Origin: a virus
Length of the DNA stretch: 34,404 nt
Virus record (IMG/VR): IMGVR_UViG_3300020293_000036
Coordinates: 1 to 34,404 of that record
Reading direction: 5' to 3' (one strand)
Part shown: piece after piece, positions 16,559-23,795 of the stretch
Numbering within the stretch: position 1 is the stretch's first letter
Layout: every line of letters starts with the position of its first letter
Position numbers and translations under genes: made by a program
The notes under the pieces: generated by a model
What the model saw: the letters and a program-made list of their open reading frames with translations, nothing else
Told to the model about the DNA's origin: nothing
The model's database searches: none

Positions 16559-16566
16559 TATTTATA
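16559..16566 (-). promoter_or_regulatory. Late promoter TATAAATA upstream of hsp20
   Basis: This is an exact TATAAATA on the minus strand, about 60 nt before the hsp20 ATG. It begins immediately downstream of a sigma70 -10 box, so early and late promoters are stacked at this gene. Confidence 0.7.
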
Positions 16567-16567
16567 T

Positions 16568-16597
16568 ATTATATGGGGTCAAACTATAAAAAGTCAA
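16568..16597 (-). promoter_or_regulatory. Sigma70-type promoter upstream of hsp20
   Basis: The minus strand has -35 TTGACT (16597-16592, preceded by GCC), an 18-nt spacer and -10 TATAAT (16573-16568). The -35 overlaps the stop codon of the 116-aa membrane protein gene. The leader to the hsp20 ATG carries an AAGGAG ribosome site. Confidence 0.75.
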
Positions 16598-16944
16598 GGC
16601 AGTTTTTGGCAATTTTTTTTTGCACGATTCAAAACTATATTATTGTTTACTATGACTAACATCATCATTTTGTTAACACCACTCATAGTTTGTTTGGTAA
16701 GAGAGTTATTTTTTGTATCATATTGAATAGTTGGTGTAAGAACTATAGTTTTCCATGCAAACATTTTTGGAACTGTAGGTCTATCTCCTAGGAAAGGATT
16801 CATTTCTTTTACACACCTGTATTTGATTCCACGGTGTGTAGTATAGATATCTACAAGTTGTAAAGCTGCAAAGGTATAGAGTTGTCCGTCAGTGTATTGT
16901 TCAACAAGTGTATATTGTGACTTTCTCTGACTTTCCCTTAACAT
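16594..16944 (-). CDS. Small membrane protein, 116 aa
   Basis: The start at ATG 16944 gives 116 residues. An extension to 17208 would lie entirely inside the cyclase gene and is rejected. The central part (YTFAALQLVDIYTTHRGI...MNPFLGDRPTVPKMFAWKTIVL) matches a pattern seen in small phage and bacterial membrane proteins: a helix with LQ-DxxTT, an Asn-Pro-Leu-Leu-Gly-like element, then a second helix. A third hydrophobic stretch near the C-terminus (MMMLVIVNNNIVL) is followed by basic residues. It overlaps the cyclase gene by 44 nt, so it is probably the last gene of the curli operon. Confidence 0.65.
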   Translation of the reverse strand: MLRESQRKSQYTLVEQYTDGQLYTFAALQLVDIYTTHRGIKYRCVKEMNPFLGDRPTVPKMFAWKTIVLTPTIQYDTKNNSLTKQTMSGVNKMMMLVIVNNNIVLNRAKKNCQKLP

Positions 16945-18739
16945 GTATTGAGTCGACTTCCACGAATTCTCTTGTTGGACAGCATTGATAAGTTCTTTCC
17001 GATAACAACAAGTCCACCCCATCATAATTCCTTGTTTGGCCTTCGAGTCTAGCACCCAAGTTGACGGCGTCTCCAATGACGGAATAGTCAAATCTAACTT
17101 CTGACCCCATGTTTCCGACAATACATTCTCCTGTGCTGATACCAATGCCGACATTGATAGGAGGAAGATTGAGAGGAGCGAGTTCCTTATTAAGTTCTTT
17201 AGTTGCATCTAACACCTCCAGTGCAGATTTTACAGCGAGTTCAGCATGGTCTTCACAATCCAAGGGAGCATTCCAAAAACTCATGATACAATCGCCCATA
17301 TATTTGTCTATGGTTCCTTTATTATTTATTATTATTTTAGTTTGGACATCTAGGAACTTGTTTATCAAGTCTACTAATCCTTCGGGGTCGTCTTTATTTT
17401 TATAAGCTTCGCTTATAGGTGTGAACCCACAGATATCCATGAACATGAATGTCATTTCCTTTCTTTCTCCACCAAGTCTCAATTTTTCAGGATTCTTGGC
17501 CAGTTCGTCAACCATGTCGGGAGATAAATATTTTTGGAACTGTTTCTTAATTTGTTCTTTGAGTTGATAGGTTCTATAGTATTTGTTGAAAGAAGCATGT
17601 CCGAAAACAACTATGGAGGCTATCGATGAGTAGAAAATATCGAAAAGAACGAGAGATGAAGACCACAAATAGAGACCCCCACCCACCTGAAATCCTACGA
17701 CACCTAGACTCACTATCCCCGAGTAAATTGTGGGAAGTTTGTAGACCACTCCCAATATTCCTAGAAGGACTATCAGAAGAAGAACGAGAGATAGAAATTC
17801 AAGATAGTAGGATTGTTGTATTTGAACTCCTGTGGAGACGGAGTGGAGGATATTCCCTTGAACTTCGTGGGGATACATTACACCCACTGGGGTTGAAACT
17901 GGATTATTCAGACCCTCCGCGGTCAGACCCCAAACAAGAATCTTACCCTGAATATTTGAATTAGATAAATCGGCTGCTGATATTCTGTCAAAATCATTCC
18001 AATATGAAATCATAACATCAGCAGTCGGAGTTGTTTCTATAGGTGGATTCCTTCCTATACGAATCCACTCTATTCCAACTTCGGGAGTCACTCTAGTTTG
18101 ATAATTCTTTTGGTCAAACATTGCACGCATAACCTCTAGTGCAACCGAAGGATATACAACTTCATTTGCAGAAACTATCAAAGGTGCAGAACGAACAGTC
18201 CCGTCAAAGTTTGGAGTTCCGCTTACAGCTGGTGTGGTGACCGTCACACCAACTCCATATGTGTTTTGTTTCAGGATATCAACTGGACTTGCAATACCCG
18301 AGAAGTTCCATATGTGTTCTGATATATCTCCACCTCCAAATACAGATGTCCTGACATATGGTGCAGAACCAGTATCTTTTTGAATTGTAGGTGCAGCTGA
18401 AAGTATTGTTAAACGATTTACTAATCCTTCTGCAAATGACTCGTCACCCTGAAACCTATCAGGTTCTTTGAATAATTGTGTGAATACATGTGTATTAGAA
18501 TAATGAGTTTCAAAAAGTATATCTGAATATATGTTTCTAGGCCAAGGATATTGACCATATTTTTCTAGAGATTTTTCGTCTATATCAACAAGAACTATAT
18601 TGTCTACTTGTTCTATTTCGTGTTGTTGGTGTAGAAAGTCAAACCATGACCATGTGATATTTTCTACTAGATATGGATTCCAAACTTTAAGACCGAAGAG
18701 CAACCCTATAGTCACTAGGACTGTCTTCCAAGAATACAT
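16901..18739 (-). CDS. CHASE2-domain class III adenylate cyclase
   Basis: This 612-aa membrane enzyme should make cAMP. An N-terminal TM helix (about 5-20) leads to a periplasmic CHASE2 sensor domain (about 30-300; VDNIVLVDIDEKSL, YPWPR). Three TM helices follow (about 310-382), then the cyclase domain (about 425-605). Catalytic residues look intact: metal-binding D435 (FMDICGFT) and D483 (KYMGD), adenine-selecting K479 and D551, and transition-state N560 and R564 (DAVNLGARLE). K plus D at the selecting positions favours ATP over GTP. The ATG overlaps the curlin-like gene's stop as TAATG, with AAGGGA before it. Such an enzyme is unusual in a phage. Confidence 0.92.
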   Translation of the reverse strand: MYSWKTVLVTIGLLFGLKVWNPYLVENITWSWFDFLHQQHEIEQVDNIVLVDIDEKSLEKYGQYPWPRNIYSDILFETHYSNTHVFTQLFKEPDRFQGDESFAEGLVNRLTILSAAPTIQKDTGSAPYVRTSVFGGGDISEHIWNFSGIASPVDILKQNTYGVGVTVTTPAVSGTPNFDGTVRSAPLIVSANEVVYPSVALEVMRAMFDQKNYQTRVTPEVGIEWIRIGRNPPIETTPTADVMISYWNDFDRISAADLSNSNIQGKILVWGLTAEGLNNPVSTPVGVMYPHEVQGNILHSVSTGVQIQQSYYLEFLSLVLLLIVLLGILGVVYKLPTIYSGIVSLGVVGFQVGGGLYLWSSSLVLFDIFYSSIASIVVFGHASFNKYYRTYQLKEQIKKQFQKYLSPDMVDELAKNPEKLRLGGERKEMTFMFMDICGFTPISEAYKNKDDPEGLVDLINKFLDVQTKIIINNKGTIDKYMGDCIMSFWNAPLDCEDHAELAVKSALEVLDATKELNKELAPLNLPPINVGIGISTGECIVGNMGSEVRFDYSVIGDAVNLGARLEGQTRNYDGVDLLLSERTYQCCPTREFVEVDSIHVKGKSEKVTIYTC

Positions 18740-19461
18740 TAGTTCCCTTGAGATACACTAACTGAACAACCACCAACTGTATAACAATTTTGAGTTATAC
18801 TATATGATTTATTATTCCAACCATTTTGATATACAGTGATATCAGTTGGTTGTGTTCCATTTAGTATGACACTCATATAATGGTCGCCTGAATTTGTTTG
18901 TCGAAGGTCGACTTCATTGTTGTCGTTATAGATATCTAAATTAATATATTGACTTCCACCTTCTCTTTGAACTGTGTAGATATCGTTATTATCTCCTTCT
19001 AGGTGCAACCAATATTGGTGGCCAGAAGAAGAACTGTTTGTTCTTTGTGTCATAAGAACATCATTATAATCACCTGTAATGTTTATGTGTGCAAATGTAT
19101 TTCCGTATTCTGAATTATCTATAGTAAAGTTTCCGTTAGTTCCAACTTGATATCCTTGACCAAGTTTTAAAGTATTTCCGTCTCCCCAAACTCTACGAAG
19201 TTCTATGATATTTTGACCTGTTCCATTACCTCTATCTCTAGCTTGTTTTATAATAACAGTATTGTCGATACCGTCTATTCCTTCTGAAGCAGTCCACTGT
19301 TTAACAACATTACGGTATCCTATTTGAGTTATATCGAGTTCGAAGTTATTACCTTCTTGTTTGATTGTTATTTCGTTGTCGTCTGCGAAAACCATAGGGA
19401 GTGACAATGTCACTCCCGTTATAATTCCTAATATTAATAATAATCTTTTTAAAATATCCAT
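18739..19461 (-). CDS. Curlin-like repeat protein (secreted), 240 aa
   Basis: A signal peptide (residues 1-26, hydrophobic core LLLILGIITGVTLSLP, cut near VFA-DD) precedes beta-repeat sequence. Repeats contain polar Gln/Asn and Gly with curlin-like spacing, for example ITIKQEG..FELDITQIGYRN, GDNNDIYTVQ and YNDNNEVDLRQ. Two Cys lie near the C-terminus (NCYTVGGC). The N-terminal mature sequence closely matches the second curlin-like protein at 20727-21467, so they are paralogues. Curlins are secreted through CsgG and polymerise into amyloid fibres; csgG and csgF in the same operon support this. Identity as a CsgA-type or CsgB-type subunit cannot be decided. Confidence 0.82.
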   Translation of the reverse strand: MDILKRLLLILGIITGVTLSLPMVFADDNEITIKQEGNNFELDITQIGYRNVVKQWTASEGIDGIDNTVIIKQARDRGNGTGQNIIELRRVWGDGNTLKLGQGYQVGTNGNFTIDNSEYGNTFAHINITGDYNDVLMTQRTNSSSSGHQYWLHLEGDNNDIYTVQREGGSQYINLDIYNDNNEVDLRQTNSGDHYMSVILNGTQPTDITVYQNGWNNKSYSITQNCYTVGGCSVSVSQGN

Positions 19462-19595
19462 GACAATAAAAACACAACTACAATACCTTTAACAAAGGCA
19501 AACCACATTGCTTGATACTCTGTTATTTGTAGTCTTTCTATCCACTTATAAGTCAAATCTTCATGCCAGTCCCAAATTTTTCTTAATAAGTCCAT
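19449..19595 (-). CDS. Small membrane protein, 48 aa
   Basis: ATG 19595 to TAA 19449 encodes 48 residues beginning MDLLRKIWDWHEDLTYKW. It has an amphipathic, Trp-rich N-terminal half and a C-terminal hydrophobic helix (MWFAFVKGIVVVFLLSWIF). A strong AGGAG lies 7 nt before the start. The end overlaps the curlin-like gene by 13 nt, so it sits inside the curli operon between the FecR gene and the second subunit. It may be a small inner-membrane accessory. No family was recognised. Confidence 0.7.
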   Translation of the reverse strand: MDLLRKIWDWHEDLTYKWIERLQITEYQAMWFAFVKGIVVVFLLSWIF

Positions 19596-19618
19596 ATATT
19601 TCTCCTGTAAATAAGTAT

Positions 19619-20773
19619 TTAGTTAGATTGATTAATGAAGATTTGTATTGCGGGGTCTCCATTCCCAAATTCAATGATACCTTCATATCCTTCAACTCTA
19701 GTATCTATGAATCCTGAATTACCATTTTGTATGATAATCTCAATGACTCCATTTACTTCTCTAAAGAATACTAAATTCCCGTCTTCCTCAAATACATTAT
19801 ATTGTGAATCTTTGTTGAATCCAAAGATTGCACCCTGTAAATTTACTCCTCCAGTTGTTGCCTGTTTATCTGCAAGAGAAGCTGTTGTCCTAGTTAATTC
19901 TTCCACAACATCTAAAACATCTGTTAAGAAGTCTACATCTAAAAAATCTATATCTAATCTACTACCCCTTGCATCATAATCGGGGTCATTTGCATAGTCG
20001 TCATAGTCTTTTTCTAGTTCATTGAACTCTAAAAAGTCCACATCTAACACCCCTTGGTCATCATTCATATCTTCTCTAGCCTGCTCTTCTACGGCCTCCT
20101 GAACCTCCGTAGGCGGTGCTACAATGAACATATTGTCTATCATAGAGGTTGTTAGGTTGTTGATTACTACTGACCCTGTAGGTGGTGTTTCTATGGTTGA
20201 CACCATGGTTGCCTGATACGCTTGATTGAGAGTGACACTTCCACCCTCATTTGATACAACTATCTCTCCCGAAGGTGTGACTCCGTCTTCATCAGGAAGC
20301 AGAATTACCAATGTTCTTCCGAGTTCGTCTATAGTTGTTGTAAAATCTGTGCCGTTGATAGCAATTTGTGCTGTTGGTGTGCTGATATCTATATTTGCTT
20401 TCTTTATTTTTTGACCTTGGCCCGAAGCAAAACGGGCGGTTCCTTGAACCATTCTCAAGGACATTTTTGATAGTGAAGGATTTGGGTCGTAATAGACCTC
20501 GTCTATAAAAACTAATGTGTGTTCTATTAAGTCTAGGAATTCTTTGTCAAGGAATTGTATTTTCATTCTTCCATTGACTGTTTCAGCAGAGTCGTATAAC
20601 TCTACACCATATCCAACTGAATGTGGTATGGTTTCATTGTTTCGAACTATCTGTCCGATACCTGTGGATTCAACGATGTCTCCAATGGGGTCAGCAAACC
20701 CGACCCCACTGATGAACAATAAAAAACTAACTATCGTTAGCTGCGTCTTTCTGATTGATTTGAATAACTGCAT
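19619..20773 (-). CDS. FecR-domain secreted protein, 384 aa
   Basis: A signal peptide (about 1-27, ending GVGFA-DP) is followed by a FecR-type domain (about 30-165): IGDIVESTGIGQIVRNN, the GVELYDSAETVNGRMKIQFLDKEFLDL core, and PTAQIAINGTDFTT. After a Ser/Thr linker comes an acidic region with repeated LDVDFL units (LDVDFLEF, LDIDFLDVDFL), then a C-terminal beta segment. FecR domains act in envelope signalling and are often encoded beside CHASE2 cyclases in bacteria. That pairing is reproduced here, so it may regulate or feed the cyclase sensor. I chose ATG 20773 over GTG 20779. The gene overlaps the upstream curlin-like gene by 47 nt. Confidence 0.85.
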   Translation of the reverse strand: MQLFKSIRKTQLTIVSFLLFISGVGFADPIGDIVESTGIGQIVRNNETIPHSVGYGVELYDSAETVNGRMKIQFLDKEFLDLIEHTLVFIDEVYYDPNPSLSKMSLRMVQGTARFASGQGQKIKKANIDISTPTAQIAINGTDFTTTIDELGRTLVILLPDEDGVTPSGEIVVSNEGGSVTLNQAYQATMVSTIETPPTGSVVINNLTTSMIDNMFIVAPPTEVQEAVEEQAREDMNDDQGVLDVDFLEFNELEKDYDDYANDPDYDARGSRLDIDFLDVDFLTDVLDVVEELTRTTASLADKQATTGGVNLQGAIFGFNKDSQYNVFEEDGNLVFFREVNGVIEIIIQNGNSGFIDTRVEGYEGIIEFGNGDPAIQIFINQSN

Positions 20774-21467
20774 TATCACTTTCTATATCTAATACAATAG
20801 TTGCATCAGGTGAGGAACAAGTATTACCTGCTCCACTCACACATGTTCCTGATAACTGGTTGATATCTACATCTGCACTATCTCCAACCAAAGTGAAGTC
20901 CAATGTTTGTTCTCCATCTTTTTGAAGTGTGTTAATGTTATTAGAATCACCTGTTATTTCAAAGTCCCATGTCAAATCATCTGATTCCCAATCAACATCA
21001 AAAATGTTTGAGCTTCCGATTAATATTAAGTCGGCATTTAATCTTTCAGCTGATAAAGCATAACCTTGGTCTAGGTCAAACTGGTTGCTTGAACCTGTGA
21101 CATCAAAGTTAATGTTTGAATCATCTGTGCTACCTATATAACCGATATTCCAATCTATCTTGTTTGAGTCTCCAGTAAAATCTAATTTATAATAACTATC
21201 ATCAGATATGACTGGCCCAAATAAAATATTTGAATTACCTGCGAAATCTAAATCAAATTCTAAACCTGAACCAGTGATTGTCATTGCTGACAGTGAACCA
21301 CCACTTGCATCATCTCCACCGACTTTGTTTCCAAAACCGATTTGGTCGATGTAAAGTTTTAGTGTATCACCTTCTTGTGTGATTTTGATTTCGTTATCAT
21401 CAGTGGCTTGTGCGAAAAGATTTGTCGACAGTAATGCAATTACGCATAAACTAATTAATTTATTCAT
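20727..21467 (-). CDS. Curlin-like repeat protein (secreted), 246 aa
   Basis: A signal peptide (1-19, SLCVIALLSTNLFA) precedes mature sequence opening DDNEIKITQEGDTLKLYIDQ, nearly the same opening as the paralogue at 18739. At least six units with a G(D/N/S)SN core follow (GNSNILF, GDSNKIDW, GSSNQFDL, GSSNIFDV, GDSNNINT), spaced about 20-35 residues, consistent with a beta-solenoid. The protein is strongly acidic, unlike E. coli CsgA. Two Cys lie in the SGTCVSGAGNTC loop. It starts 8 nt inside the end of csgG, so the secretion channel and its cargo are translationally linked. Confidence 0.82.
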   Translation of the reverse strand: MNKLISLCVIALLSTNLFAQATDDNEIKITQEGDTLKLYIDQIGFGNKVGGDDASGGSLSAMTITGSGLEFDLDFAGNSNILFGPVISDDSYYKLDFTGDSNKIDWNIGYIGSTDDSNINFDVTGSSNQFDLDQGYALSAERLNADLILIGSSNIFDVDWESDDLTWDFEITGDSNNINTLQKDGEQTLDFTLVGDSADVDINQLSGTCVSGAGNTCSSPDATIVLDIESDNAVIQINQKDAANDS

Positions 21468-22353
21468 TTTCGTTATACCCCTCTATTTCCCAAAAACCTC
21501 TATCGTGTCCTTGGTATACTAATTCCAACACTGCAGCTTCAATTGCTGACCGTGTTGCATATGTCACTGATTCATTATTACCCACTCCGTCCTCGATTTC
21601 TACGAGTTGAGTTCCTTCTTCGATGAATCTAAAAACATCGCCTCCTGAACCATAACTCAAAATAGTCTTTCGAGATTGGACATTCAATAAAACTTCTCCA
21701 GTAAGAACTGATACAGCTCTCATGGAAACTGTGACAGCGTCTTGTCGATACTGTCTACTAAAACCAATACCTAGGGTTCGTGCGCCTCGTCCCCCAGTCT
21801 TGATATTAGAATCATAACCAATCAAACCACCCTCTATAATAATTCCTGCGAAGAGCAGTGGCTGAATTCCTTCATCGTCCTGTTCCATTTTCTTTGCATA
21901 ATCTGACCTTGCAGAACGAATGATTTGTCTTTCACGGACTAAATGGTCTATACCGTTTCTTTCAACGACTCTGAACCATGTCCCACCTCCAGCAGTCTTT
22001 AGTGCGTCTATAACCATTTCTGTTGCACCTTGGGTGACTGCTGTAGAGAAACTTGCAATGTTGGTCACTGACTTTCTCTGTCCTGTTTTGTCCATAAAAT
22101 TATAGACTGCAACTATAGGTTTTTCTTTTGCTGGTGGTAAATTTAATAATTCAACATAGGCTGGTAGGCTTACAACTTCGGGATTTTCGACACAAATATA
22201 TTTCCTCGATAGTTGTTTCTTAACTGCACTGTAGACATCTTTCTTGATTCCTTCGTCCCAACGACTACAGTCCTGTGGTTTTTCAGACCACTGCGGAAAA
22301 CTTGCACAACCTGACAATGCAATAACCATTGCAAGTAAACCTACTCTTAACAT
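21460..22353 (-). CDS. csgG: CsgG-like curli secretion lipoprotein
   Basis: This 297-aa homologue of CsgG (277 aa in E. coli) would form the nonameric outer-membrane channel that exports curlin subunits. The lipoprotein signal MLRVGLLAMVIALSGC places the lipid on C16. Family landmarks include PIVAVYNFMDKTGQRK, FRVVERNGIDHLVRERQIIR, the FAGIIIEGGLIGYDSNI barrel region and VTVSMRAVSVLTGEVL. It starts in a TAATG overlap with csgF and has a GGAGG ribosome site. With csgF and two curlin-like genes it forms a near-complete secretion set lacking csgE. Confidence 0.95.
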   Translation of the reverse strand: MLRVGLLAMVIALSGCASFPQWSEKPQDCSRWDEGIKKDVYSAVKKQLSRKYICVENPEVVSLPAYVELLNLPPAKEKPIVAVYNFMDKTGQRKSVTNIASFSTAVTQGATEMVIDALKTAGGGTWFRVVERNGIDHLVRERQIIRSARSDYAKKMEQDDEGIQPLLFAGIIIEGGLIGYDSNIKTGGRGARTLGIGFSRQYRQDAVTVSMRAVSVLTGEVLLNVQSRKTILSYGSGGDVFRFIEEGTQLVEIEDGVGNNESVTYATRSAIEAAVLELVYQGHDRGFWEIEGYNENE

Positions 22354-22847
22354 TAACCGCCTCCTGTATCAGGGTCTTGACCAAAGTTTCCAGTTCCTAC
22401 TGGAATCTCTACTATGGTTTCAGAACCGTCCTCTGCTATAATTGTTAACCTAATAAACTCTGCACCTGATTCGTCTGTAATAACTTCCCATGTAATAGTA
22501 TTACCTTCTAGTATGAAGGAACCAAAACCTACAGGATTATCGTTTGCAAACATAGATTCAACTAATTGTTTTGCAAATTGAGCATAGATTCGCGATTCTA
22601 AATTCCTGATAAATTTAGCAAGCGTGGTGTTATCTGCCTCTCTTTCTGCAGCTTTTCTCGCTGCCTCCAGTGCATCTTCGATTGATTTTTTTCTGCTATG
22701 TTCTTGGTTCTCAATCGTAAGATAATGTGCGCCTGTCCCTATTCCACTAAAGCTAGGGTTCTTAAACTTATGAACTATTTCGTCTGATATTACTGGACTT
22801 GATAATCCCAGTAATATTATAAATGTTAAAATATTATTTCTCTTCAT
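22353..22847 (-). CDS. csgF: CsgF-like curli assembly factor
   Basis: This 164-aa protein has a signal peptide (1-20, ending SPVIS-DE) and then the CsgF signature: a VHKFKNPSFSG stretch like the CsgF N-terminus that inserts into the CsgG pore. A helical part follows (KKSIEDALEAARKAAERE...LESRIYAQFAKQLVESMF). The C-terminal beta region contains GSFILEGNTITWEVI, typical of the family. CsgF forms a second constriction on CsgG and links nucleation to the cell surface. It is slightly longer than E. coli CsgF (138 aa). The end couples to csgG by TAATG. Confidence 0.94.
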   Translation of the reverse strand: MKRNNILTFIILLGLSSPVISDEIVHKFKNPSFSGIGTGAHYLTIENQEHSRKKSIEDALEAARKAAEREADNTTLAKFIRNLESRIYAQFAKQLVESMFANDNPVGFGSFILEGNTITWEVITDESGAEFIRLTIIAEDGSETIVEIPVGTGNFGQDPDTGGG

Positions 22848-23127
22848 TCTTTTCCTCTAAAGCTTTCTTCTCTTCTGCGTCTTCTAATAATTCCTCTTTT
22901 TCACGATATTCTAATACCGTGTTCACTTTCGACTGTAATCTAATTAAGTCGTTGTCTAACATTCTGATTTGGTCTATGAGTCTAACTAACTCTACTTGGG
23001 ATTTAGATAGTTTGGGTTTTAACTCTGTAGTTATAAACTTCCAAACGAAGTATATGAAATAACCCATGCCCAATGCAAGAACCACGGGGAACCCGAATTC
23101 TGCAATCAGTTGAGCTAACTTGTCCAT
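22834..23127 (-). CDS. Membrane-anchored coiled-coil protein, 97 aa
   Basis: A hydrophobic N-terminal helix (AEFGFPVVLALGMGYFIYFVW) is followed by a long heptad-type region (VELVRLIDQIRMLDNDLIRLQSKVNTVLE) and a highly charged Glu/Lys tail. It resembles the adjacent upstream protein (23127-23420) in layout and sequence, so the two are tandem paralogues. The true start is the ATG at 23127, which shares one base with the upstream TGA (TGATG). Possible roles include an envelope scaffold for the curli apparatus or a holin-like protein. Function is unknown. Confidence 0.7.
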   Translation of the reverse strand: MDKLAQLIAEFGFPVVLALGMGYFIYFVWKFITTELKPKLSKSQVELVRLIDQIRMLDNDLIRLQSKVNTVLEYREKEELLEDAEEKKALEEKNEEK

Positions 23128-23420
23128 CAATCTCTACGGGAATCTATCTTCTCGTCTTCAAGAAAATTCTCAGCTCTTGCAATCCTGTCTATGTCGGGTT
23201 TCAATTCTAATGCTGATGATATAAGTAAGTCTATTTTTATCATGTCATTGTTCATCATTCGAACTCTTGACTCTAGACTTCCTATGATATTTGCTAATCC
23301 AGTGACTTGTCCAACCACTGATTCCAAGATATACTTCAAAGTTAGGAATATAAAGAACGCCATTATCACAGCACTTCCTATAGGGATTCCGACTTCACTC
23401 AAAAATGTTAACATATTCAT
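23127..23420 (-). CDS. Membrane-anchored coiled-coil protein, 97 aa (paralogue)
   Basis: This is the first gene of the curli operon. MNMLTFLSEVGIPIGSAVIM opens a hydrophobic segment to about residue 33. A coiled coil follows (SLESRVRMMNNDMIKIDLLISSALE), then a charged tail (ENFLEDEKIDSRRD). R-M-M/L-x-N-D-M/L-I and the trailing ALE/VLE align with the downstream gene, indicating duplication. I chose ATG 23420 because a TATAAATA late promoter ends 5 nt before it; an upstream in-frame start at 23465 would place 15 residues over the promoter and terminator region. ATG 23414 is also possible. Confidence 0.7.
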   Translation of the reverse strand: MNMLTFLSEVGIPIGSAVIMAFFIFLTLKYILESVVGQVTGLANIIGSLESRVRMMNNDMIKIDLLISSALELKPDIDRIARAENFLEDEKIDSRRD

Positions 23421-23425
23421 ACCAT

Positions 23426-23433
23426 TATTTATA
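23426..23433 (-). promoter_or_regulatory. Late promoter TATAAATA of the curli operon
   Basis: An exact TATAAATA on the minus strand, followed by ATGGT and the ATG at 23420. It lies just downstream of a strong terminator, so the curli, FecR and cyclase genes are predicted to form a separate late transcription unit. Confidence 0.75.
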
Positions 23434-23455
23434 CTTTTGAGTTTACTGTAGGCGT

Positions 23456-23483
23456 AAAAAAACACGACCCGAAGGTCGTGTTT
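23456..23483 (-). terminator. Intrinsic terminator with a UUCG tetraloop
   Basis: On the minus strand AAACACGACC pairs perfectly with GGTCGTGTTT across a TTCG loop, followed by a T run (seven T, partly in the stem). C(UUCG)G is an exceptionally stable tetraloop and common in bacterial and T4 terminators. It lies between the 87-aa membrane gene and the curli operon and should end upstream transcription. Confidence 0.93.
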
Positions 23484-23495
23484 AGTATTCTCTTG

Positions 23496-23759
23496 TTATT
23501 TTATTTGAGAATGGATTGAATTAACAACTGAAGCCTTTTTTGCAGACCTTTTAATTGAGAGATTTCTCTTATCTGCAAATTCTATTAGTTGTGCTTTTGT
23601 GAGTCTATTCAACTCTGCCTTTGAAGTAATTCCATTATCGTTTGCATCTGCAACGACTTCACTCGGAGTATCAACTACTACGGGTGAAGATGAGGTATCT
23701 CTCCAAAAGTAAACACCAACGGCTAGCAATACTAACAATCCTATCGCTAAATATTCCAT
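23496..23759 (-). CDS. Membrane protein with a C-terminal SAP/Rho-N-like domain, 87 aa
   Basis: An N-terminal TM helix (residues 4-19, AIGLLVLLAVGVYFW) is followed by a Ser/Val/Asp linker. A short helical domain (about 45-85: LNRLTKAQLIEFADKRNLSIKRSAKKASVVNSI) has the pattern of SAP, LEM or Rho N-terminal helix-extension-helix modules, which often bind nucleic acid. GAGG lies 8 nt before the ATG. A membrane-tethered nucleic-acid-binding role is conceivable but unproven. It is the last gene before the UUCG terminator. Confidence 0.65.
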   Translation of the reverse strand: MEYLAIGLLVLLAVGVYFWRDTSSSPVVVDTPSEVVADANDNGITSKAELNRLTKAQLIEFADKRNLSIKRSAKKASVVNSIHSQIK

Positions 23760-23795
23760 AATATTTCCTCATAATTAATTAATTATCATAGGTAT

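Noticed and set aside
16945-17208. Possible signal-peptide start for the 116-aa membrane protein (an extension beginning MQLKNLIRNS with a hydrophobic run)
   Set aside because: It lies wholly inside the cyclase catalytic domain in another frame. The family-like part begins after ATG 16944, so the apparent signal peptide is a coincidence of the antisense-free overlap frame.
17626-17964. A 112-codon plus-strand open frame inside the cyclase gene
   Set aside because: Opposite to the well-supported cyclase coding frame, with no ribosome site or recognisable domain. It is a shadow frame.
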